Of a DNA stretch of 61,541 nucleotides, positions 56,323 through 61,541 are shown piece after piece. Positions within the stretch are counted from its first letter, which is position 1. Each line of letters opens with the position of its first letter. Source of the DNA: Thermoproteota archaeon (GTDB taxonomy: Archaea > Thermoproteota > Thermoprotei_A > EX4484-217-1 > JAPDJV01); assembly GCA_029258925.1 (NCBI GenBank), contig JAPDJV010000036.1, forward strand, positions 1 through 61,541. The letters run 5' to 3'. Under the pieces are notes generated by a model that made no database searches, was not told the DNA's origin, and saw only the letters and a program-made list of their open reading frames with translations. The translations under genes and the position numbers were made by a program.

Positions 56323-57108
56323 TTAAACTGTGAAAACTTTCAGTCCGCACCCAAGTATTCTTCCCGACGCGCATCTATCGAATTTTTCTTTAATTATATT
56401 GAAATAGTTGTTGAAGTCGAATACTGCACTCCGCGGCTTACTGTATTTCTTGAATATCGTGTAGGCTACTATGTCTGCAAGCTGTAAGGGTGTCATTTCA
56501 ATCGATGGATAAAATAATGGTATCTTGAAGACTCTTCTCGACGAGGGATACCTACTTGTATAGATGCCTTTCGATATTTCCTCCAATATTTTCTCCTTTA
56601 TCGACTTATCGTGGCCCACATCCGTCTCATCTATGACGAGCAGCATCACCTCATTTCCCTTGCCACGCTTATTAAGGTAAATGACTAGTCTCTCCAGCAG
56701 AAGAGAGTACGCTCGTTTCTCTATCTCCTCTCTGATAACCCTATCTGACTCTCTGCTTTCAAGTACAGACTTCTTCACTATTACGACAGATATTATTGTG
56801 CAGTTCAGTGATGCAATATAGTTACATAAAGCGTCAAAAAGTCTCTTCCTATCCTCCATCCTAACACTTCTATAATATCTCTTCCCATGGACAATGTCTT
56901 TTGCATGGATCTCGGCTTGGGGATCAATGTTCGAAATGATGCATGTTTTCAAGTCATGGATCTCCCTGCGGATCCTAACAATATCATCATCCTCAATTAT
57001 CAGCGCCGAAACGACAAAGGGTGTTTTCTCTTTCTTCGTGGGCTTCCCGCTCTCATCAATGAAGGCCACAAGCAATTTAACACCACTATACCTTACAACT
57101 CTCACCAT
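56323..57108 (-). CDS. DUF3800 protein
   Basis: RNase-H-like family DUF3800, frequent on mobile elements and in defence contexts; activity not established. Acidic residues of the fold are visible in VAFIDESGKPTKK, AEIHAKDIVHG, LLVIDETDVGHD and the final LQLADIVAYTIF. 261 residues. The true start may be TTG 57075 (LLVAFIDESG), because the TATA-like CTTAAATAT just upstream of ATG 57108 would start transcription after that ATG. Confidence 0.83.
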   Translation of the reverse strand: MVRVVRYSGVKLLVAFIDESGKPTKKEKTPFVVSALIIEDDDIVRIRREIHDLKTCIISNIDPQAEIHAKDIVHGKRYYRSVRMEDRKRLFDALCNYIASLNCTIISVVIVKKSVLESRESDRVIREEIEKRAYSLLLERLVIYLNKRGKGNEVMLLVIDETDVGHDKSIKEKILEEISKGIYTSRYPSSRRVFKIPLFYPSIEMTPLQLADIVAYTIFKKYSKPRSAVFDFNNYFNIIKEKFDRCASGRILGCGLKVFTV

Positions 57109-57365
57109 AAATATTTAAGATAAGGGGGCCTAGGCAGGCTGCCCCGCTCTGGACCGTTGGGTCTTGTTATGGTTTGGCCCGTTCTGATGTGTCCAGGGTA
57201 GGGTGGACCCGTTGCAATGTAGAGTTTAGCTGTGAACTGTATTGCAGCTACGTTATGTTCCGCCCTGAAGCTGCGTTCTCTCCCCCAATTATACTATTCC
57301 TTCTCTCGAACCTTTAAATACTCCGCCCCCTCCAGTTTTAACTTTCCAGGAGGTGTATGGAATAA

Positions 57366-58247
57366 GTGTCTAGCTCAAATACTGTCCAAATAGTGATAAG
57401 CCCCAAGAAGGTTATGAAGTGGGGAGGAAACTACGTTATCAGCGTCCCCAAGGAGGTCGGGGAGAAGCTTAGGGGCAAGAACCTGATGGTGATATTGAAG
57501 GTGTTAAACTTCGTATTGCTGCTTGCATTGATGGGTTCGGTGCTGTGGGTGCAGCCCGCATTAACGGCGGCAACCGAGTGCACTCCGATACCTGGAGACT
57601 ACTGGGTGGAGGAGTCATATACTGTGACGGTGAGCGGAATAGTTGAGGTTAAAGCGTACACCCAGGACCAGGTCCGCAGCCAGCTGCCCTGGGCGGTTCA
57701 CGAGAAGATAGAGAACAAGCTGGCGGGCGACGGGTATTCGTGGAGGTGGGACAGTAGGCATGGGTGGAGTGTCCAGGTGTGGGACACCCACAGGGTGGGG
57801 GACAAGTACTATAGCCACCTGAAGGTCCACTTCCAGCTGAACGTTTACAGCCATGAACACGGGTGGAAGCCTTCCCAGGTGAAGCAGCTGGTTATGGAGG
57901 CGTTTAGGGAGGCGTTCCAGGACAACAATATTCTAGTGTCCTACGAGATCCTGCAAGACGACTTCCACTACTGTCTATGGGCTGGCGCGCAGGCAGGGAG
58001 GCCAGGGCAGAAGTGGACATTTCAGTTAAAGGAGCCCTGGTGGAGGAGCCTAGCGTTCCAGCTAGCAGTATTGTTCGGGGGAGCCATAATCCTGATAACA
58101 CTATACGATTTGGCGAGAAAATGCTTGATGAAAAAATGGAGGAGGCCTAGGGGACATGAAAGCTGCCCTGCTGCTGCTAATCATCATGATTTTGCCAATA
58201 GCTGTTTTGCTGTTCTGGGGCAGGAAGCGTGGGGGGAAGAGTGGTAA
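57366..58247 (+). CDS. AbrB-like domain joined to a secreted or membrane protein
   Basis: Residues 7-43 match an AbrB/SpoVT swapped-hairpin domain (SPKKVMKWGGNYVISVPKEV). The frame continues without stop into a signal peptide or helix (VLNFVLLLALMGSVLWV, about residues 46-62), a 150-residue outer domain rich in Trp and Tyr, and a second membrane helix (VLFGGAIILITLYDLA) near residue 240. Translation may instead begin at ATG 57486 (MVILKV), giving an ordinary secreted protein. Start GTG 57366 has AGGAGGTG (57349-57356). The last about 35 residues overlap the next gene. Confidence 0.55.
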   Translation: MSSSNTVQIVISPKKVMKWGGNYVISVPKEVGEKLRGKNLMVILKVLNFVLLLALMGSVLWVQPALTAATECTPIPGDYWVEESYTVTVSGIVEVKAYTQDQVRSQLPWAVHEKIENKLAGDGYSWRWDSRHGWSVQVWDTHRVGDKYYSHLKVHFQLNVYSHEHGWKPSQVKQLVMEAFREAFQDNNILVSYEILQDDFHYCLWAGAQAGRPGQKWTFQLKEPWWRSLAFQLAVLFGGAIILITLYDLARKCLMKKWRRPRGHESCPAAANHHDFANSCFAVLGQEAWGEEW

Positions 58248-58254
58248 GGCTTGA
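58156..58254 (+). CDS. Tiny membrane protein (32 aa)
   Basis: MKAALLLLIIMILPIAVLLF then a basic tail. One clear membrane helix. Overlaps the end of the previous gene and shares TTGA with the next start, which places it in one continuous operon. Too short for most gene finders. Confidence 0.55.
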   Translation: MKAALLLLIIMILPIAVLLFWGRKRGGKSGKA

Positions 58255-58679
58255 CGCTCCCCTACAGCCTAGCTGAGAAAATACTTGACGAAATACGTGC
58301 AATGCTCGCAAAAAGGTTCAACGGTAAGCCCAGGCACGTTGCTACATCGCTGAAGGCAAGAGACCTCCTCGAATACGGGCCGCACACCGCTGCAATAGTT
58401 CTGAGAGAACTGTGCAAGCTAGGATACTGCGAGCAGACTGGGAGGAACAGGAGAAAATACATTTTCAAGGGGCCAGCGTACACGTGGGCCGTTGAATGCA
58501 GCTGCGAGAAACGACCTGAATGCCACTGCTGCAAGCTGAGGCTCAACTGCCCCTACCGCCACATCTCCAAGCAGCTAGGGAGGAGAGAAGCAAGAGCAAC
58601 AGCACCCATGAAAAACATGTCTACCAGTAAACGCTTCATTGAAGTGTCTACTAGTAAAAGAGAAGAGAAACAATTTTAA
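58251..58679 (+). CDS. Winged-helix-like protein with C-terminal cysteine cluster
   Basis: Not firmly recognised. Residues 1-90 look like a winged helix (LKARDLLEYGPHTAAIVLRE, then KLGYCEQTGRNRRKYIF). A Cys/His-rich stretch follows (CSCEKRPECHCC, CPYRH), which could bind zinc. 142 residues. The start appears to be TTG 58251 coupled to the previous stop. Last plus-strand gene before the regulator on the other strand. Confidence 0.6.
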   Translation: MTLPYSLAEKILDEIRAMLAKRFNGKPRHVATSLKARDLLEYGPHTAAIVLRELCKLGYCEQTGRNRRKYIFKGPAYTWAVECSCEKRPECHCCKLRLNCPYRHISKQLGRREARATAPMKNMSTSKRFIEVSTSKREEKQF

Positions 58680-58680
58680 T

Positions 58681-59469
58681 TTAAAGAAGGGGAATAAGCC
58701 CCCCTATCTCCCTCAATACGCGGGCCGTTTTCTCCAACTGCCTGGCGTCATCCAGCACTATTTCACGCATCTTCGCCTTCATCCACGGATTTGCCTCTAG
58801 AAGCCTCCTCAACTCTTTCTCCAGAGCGCTTCTCAACTGCTCTACAACGTGAAGGGAAGCAAGAGGGAAAATTATTTCCGTGAGGGGGAGAATCCCTGCC
58901 TCCACCTCTTTCGCCTTCACCTCATCATGAAACAACACGTTTAACATTATCACAGTAAGTATTCTGAAACATTCTTCTATTGATTTCGCTCCTTCCTCTG
59001 CACAAGATAGGGTGATCACTCTGGACAAATACTCTAGGTTGCTTAGACCCCACTCCTCCCACACTTCGAAGACGGGGAGAAAACTTCTTCTATTCTCCTT
59101 CACCGCAATACTGCCCAAACTCTTCAGCACATTATACGAGGAGAACACTTTTCCTACAGCCTCTAATCCACCTCCAATATTATCAATTACTTCGAAGAAA
59201 GCGTGGTGAAGCAGTCTTCTGAAACCCTTCTCCGTGACATCATAATATTTCTTCTTCAACCCCGTTCTGAAAACCTCCTCCCCGACAACTTCAATAAGCC
59301 CCTTCTTCACCATCTTCTTCAATTTAGTGAACAATGTTGTATGGGGGATGTCTGTTTCCATTCTCAACCTGTAGCACGTCATTGGGCCAGACGCGGCCAG
59401 AACATCAAGTACCTTCTTCTCCTTCTCATCAATGACAGACATGAAGATATATCTTGTTCCTTCCCCCAT
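58681..59469 (-). CDS. Winged-helix transcriptional regulator
   Basis: An N-terminal winged helix (KEKKVLDVLAASGPMTCYRL, FTKLKKMVKKGLIEVVGEE) is followed by a 170-residue helical domain without a recognised family. I chose ATG 59469 (MGEGTRYIF) because GGAAGGTGACAT lies just upstream; the longer frame to 59556 would read through the operator. It lies divergent from the AbrB-like gene, with a 12-bp palindrome between them, so it probably represses itself and that gene. Confidence 0.72.
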   Translation of the reverse strand: MGEGTRYIFMSVIDEKEKKVLDVLAASGPMTCYRLRMETDIPHTTLFTKLKKMVKKGLIEVVGEEVFRTGLKKKYYDVTEKGFRRLLHHAFFEVIDNIGGGLEAVGKVFSSYNVLKSLGSIAVKENRRSFLPVFEVWEEWGLSNLEYLSRVITLSCAEEGAKSIEECFRILTVIMLNVLFHDEVKAKEVEAGILPLTEIIFPLASLHVVEQLRSALEKELRRLLEANPWMKAKMREIVLDDARQLEKTARVLREIGGLIPLL

Positions 59470-59494
59470 ATATGTCACCTTCCACGATGAAGCA

Positions 59495-59526
59495 CGGATA
59501 TATCTCTCTTTGATGAGATATATCCG
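59495..59526. promoter_or_regulatory. 12-bp palindromic operator
   Basis: CGGATATATCTC (59495-59506) and GAGATATATCCG (59515-59526) are exact reverse complements around an 8-base spacer. A related AAGATATATCTT lies at 59444-59455 inside the start of the regulator gene. The palindrome is between the divergent regulator and AbrB-like genes, over their promoters (GATATATC can itself serve as TATA). Binding by the neighbouring winged-helix regulator is inferred. Confidence 0.72.
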
Positions 59527-59586
59527 ACATACGAACTTATAAATCATTCTAATCATATTATTATTGGGTTTAAACTGGGTGAAAAT

Positions 59587-59745
59587 ATGAGGTTACTAAG
59601 ACCAGTTCATCTTGTGAGGAAGGTCGTGCGCTCAGCCCGATACTACATGATCACTCTACCACGCCCCCTCGGCGAGCTCCTCCACGGGGAAACAGTGCTA
59701 GTTACGATTGAACCACTGGAGAATGCTATTGAAAACGAGCAATAA
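59587..59745 (+). CDS. Small AbrB-like DNA-binding protein (52 aa)
   Basis: MRLLRPVHLVRKVVRSARYY then MITLPRPLGELLHGETVLVTI matches an AbrB/SpoVT swapped hairpin, like the N-terminal part of the 57366 gene. Divergent from the winged-helix regulator over the palindromic operator. It is below the usual length cut-off but has a good start (ATG 59587) and domain match. Confidence 0.65.
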   Translation: MRLLRPVHLVRKVVRSARYYMITLPRPLGELLHGETVLVTIEPLENAIENEQ

Positions 59746-59799
59746 CAGTGTCGTGAGGTGATGAATGCTTCAAAAATAAAAAGGTAGGAGGTGAGATAT

Positions 59800-60189
59800 G
59801 TGGGTGTACTACTAAAAGAGAAGATGTGCTCTCGACATAAAAACACTGCTTTTCTTGCTGCGGAGGATTGTCTAAGAGAATATATTGTTTGGAAAATTAG
59901 GAGGTTTGGCGTAAGACTGCCCCTCTTCCTTCAGCCTAGGAGGATTGCGAGGACTTTCATCGACGACGAAAGTGTACATGCGTTGGCGTCTGCTATTGGC
60001 AAACTCCTCTCCAAGTACTGTGTTCCAGTCACCTCTTCAAGACCGAGAACATACAAGTGTACTTCGCGACTCTTGCAGCATCTTTTTGGCTTTCGCTATC
60101 AATCGCTCAGAGACAAGCGCAACTTTACACCCTTAGAGGTTATTTTCTTGACGTTGAGTCTGATGGAGGCGAGGAGATATGATGAGTGA
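59800..60189 (+). CDS. Hypothetical protein of the integrated element (129 aa)
   Basis: Not recognised. Basic, with an N-terminal LLKEKMCSRHKNT and four cysteines. GTG 59800 is preferred to GTG 59791 because TAGGAGGTGA (59786-59795) lies at the right distance. Overlaps the next gene by 11 bases, so it belongs to a coupled run of genes. Confidence 0.6.
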   Translation: MGVLLKEKMCSRHKNTAFLAAEDCLREYIVWKIRRFGVRLPLFLQPRRIARTFIDDESVHALASAIGKLLSKYCVPVTSSRPRTYKCTSRLLQHLFGFRYQSLRDKRNFTPLEVIFLTLSLMEARRYDE

Positions 60190-60667
60190 AGAGAATTTGG
60201 TGGGATATTTTGAGCAGCGGCTTGAACTAGCAACTAGAATAACGCGTAAGTTGGTTAAAGAGAGGTTGAAGAGACTTGGTTGGAAGAATACTACACTATT
60301 AGAAGAGAAGTTACTGGTTGTAATCTTTGATAAAATAACGGCGCCCACATATTACAGGCGAGCAAGAGATCTACCTAAGAAAGAATCCAGGCATCATGAA
60401 ACCATGGTTTTCAAGTTTTCACGTTCACTGAGGTCCAATGATTCCCTCATTGTCTGGCTGCGGAGGAAAATCTTGGAACCTCATCGGCGCAAGTACAATA
60501 TCACCTATGAGTTCATTGCTTCAGGTGATGAAACATTTGACACCAGCGGCATCAAGCTAAGTATTCCTCCAGGCACAGACCCACGGCACCTCCGCGAAAT
60601 AAGGAGGTGTTTATTGTGGCTCGGAAAAAAGGCCGACATTGAGGTAAAGGAGGTGCAGGAGCAGTGA
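60179..60667 (+). CDS. Hypothetical protein of the integrated element (162 aa)
   Basis: Not recognised. Lys/Arg- and Glu-rich helices at the start (FEQRLELATRITRKLVKERL), then a mixed region with TFDTSGIKLSIPPGTDPRHL. ATG 60179; its TGA overlaps the start of the next gene as GTGA, which indicates translational coupling. Confidence 0.62.
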   Translation: MMSEENLVGYFEQRLELATRITRKLVKERLKRLGWKNTTLLEEKLLVVIFDKITAPTYYRRARDLPKKESRHHETMVFKFSRSLRSNDSLIVWLRRKILEPHRRKYNITYEFIASGDETFDTSGIKLSIPPGTDPRHLREIRRCLLWLGKKADIEVKEVQEQ

Positions 60668-61541
60668 GACTTGTTGAAGCATATTCTGATTTAAGCACTG
60701 TCCTAGAGCGTTTAGCGGGAGACGGTGAGAGAAAACTGGTTAAAACACTCCTCGAGGCAGCGAGGAGAATAGAGGTTGAAGGTGCTGGCGGGAACGGCTA
60801 CGTTGTGAAAATGGGGGAGGCGGAGGCCAAGGTTTACGGGACCGTCAAGGCAGGGGACATAGAGCTCTTACTCTACAAGTCGGGTTTCGTGGCCGAACAC
60901 GGCCTCAGCCCGAAAGATGTTGAAAGCATTGCGAAAATCACTGAGACGTATGTTAACGGCGCGCTACAGCGCTTGGCGACGGAGGAGGTGGAGGTAAGAG
61001 AGCTTAACCACATCGCCGAAATCGAGGACCCCAACCTCTTCGGCTCCATTGTCGCCGTGAACGCCGTTATCGCATCGAATTCCGTAGCATATGTCGTTCC
61101 CGAAATCGTGAAGGCCGTTCCCATGGAGACCAGGTTTCTAATAAGAGACATGGATCCCTTCCTCCTCAAACTGGTGGGTGTCTCCGAGGATAAGAAGAGG
61201 AGGGTGTTGAGACATTACTTAAGAGGGCTGCTGCCTGGAAAGGAAGACTTCAACGTCGTGGAGGAAGGCTTCAAGATAATCTACAAGCTGCGGGTTAGAC
61301 CCCCCGTGATGGCGCTGGAGGAGAGGGAGGAGAAAATAGTTGATGAGAAGGGCTTTGAATACAAGGCTTATGATGTTTACGTAGTGGGTCATCACCCCAT
61401 GAGCTTCATGCCGTCAACACTGGTCAGACTGCAGGGTGTTGTAACAGCTGATCCGAGGAACCAGAGGATAACGTTGCTCGCCTACGACGTCAAGTTTCCA
61501 GAGGAGGCCGACGAGTACGACGCGGAGAAGCTACACGAGCT
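60664..61541 (+). CDS. Large protein of the integrated element, 5' part (cut by window end)
   Basis: GTG 60664 opens a frame of at least 292 codons running off the window. The first 210 residues are helical and acidic. From about residue 215 an EYKAYDVYVVGHHP and LVRLQGVVTADPRNQRITLL pattern looks like a beta-barrel (OB-type) region such as precedes the ATPase of MCM-like or other element-encoded helicases. That is an inference from general form; I see no ATPase motif in the part available. Confidence 0.6.
   Translation, partial: MRLVEAYSDLSTVLERLAGDGERKLVKTLLEAARRIEVEGAGGNGYVVKMGEAEAKVYGTVKAGDIELLLYKSGFVAEHGLSPKDVESIAKITETYVNGALQRLATEEVEVRELNHIAEIEDPNLFGSIVAVNAVIASNSVAYVVPEIVKAVPMETRFLIRDMDPFLLKLVGVSEDKKRRVLRHYLRGLLPGKEDFNVVEEGFKIIYKLRVRPPVMALEEREEKIVDEKGFEYKAYDVYVVGHHPMSFMPSTLVRLQGVVTADPRNQRITLLAYDVKFPEEADEYDAEKLHE

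Overview
The window reads as chromosomal DNA of a hyperthermophilic crenarchaeon (Thermoproteota; order not resolved, Desulfurococcales-like gene content). The reasons are archaeal information-processing genes (aRF1, pelota, DnaG primase, family B DNA polymerase, Orc1/Cdc6, archaeal TyrRS and two-subunit PheRS), a 5S rRNA gene far from the 23S gene, short tRNA introns, an archaeal SRP RNA, form III RuBisCO, a four-subunit 2-oxoacid:ferredoxin oxidoreductase, and codon use rich in AGG/AGA and ATA.

Layout. 0-0.5 kb: 3' end of 23S rRNA, with its first 224 bases inverted so that a perfect 68-bp inverted repeat is formed (probable assembly chimera). 0.7-5.5 kb: aRF1, a XerA-like recombinase with a zinc ribbon, UMP kinase, a DUF362 ferredoxin-like protein and a small unknown. 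6.2-16.4 kb: a decayed operon holding two glutamate-synthase FMN-domain genes, a glutaminase/GXGXG gene, etfA, a nitrilase-type glutaminase and nadE. All carry frameshifts or stops, and etfA is also split by a complete IS607-family element (serine recombinase plus TnpB). 17.1-25.9 kb: a tRNA-Leu(TAA) with an insertion in its variable arm and an SSV-type integrase N-terminal remnant at its 3' end, then a complete branched-chain amino-acid ABC transporter (livF, livG, livK on -, livH, livM on +), a circularly permuted GTPase, tRNA-Thr and lesser-known genes. 26.0-29.1 kb: porCDAB. 29.8-31.6 kb: tRNA-Ser, a TauE/SafE permease and the SRP RNA gene. 31.6-39.9 kb: nucleotidyltransferase, radical SAM protein, pelota, acetyltransferase, DNA polymerase B, DnaG and TyrRS. 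39.9-40.0 kb: an unexplained rod-like RNA or palindromic element. 40.0-47.4 kb: pheT, pheS, coaD-like, metallo-hydrolase, methionine aminopeptidase, DUF1512, zinc-ribbon protein, 5S rRNA and two tRNAs. 48.5-53.6 kb: RuBisCO III, Orc1/Cdc6, DUF99, DUF429, spermidine synthase, tRNA-Ser(CGA).

54.1-61.5 kb (open at the window end): an integrated genetic element. It starts at a tRNA-Leu(TAG) 3'-half copy lying in frame inside a tyrosine integrase gene, where GC content rises sharply. It carries a ribbon-helix-helix protein, a frameshifted HExxH protein, a DUF3800 protein, an AbrB-like domain joined to a secreted/membrane protein, tiny membrane proteins, a winged-helix regulator with a 12-bp palindromic operator, a second AbrB-like protein, and a tightly overlapping run of unknown genes ending in a large protein cut by the window.

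The metabolic genes suggest an anaerobic, peptide- or amino-acid-using organism: Liv transporter for uptake, Por-type oxidoreductase for ferredoxin-linked oxidation, RuBisCO III probably for nucleotide salvage. The decayed gltB/etfA/nadE block suggests recent loss of a glutamate-synthase route and of glutamine-dependent NAD synthesis. No CRISPR array was seen.
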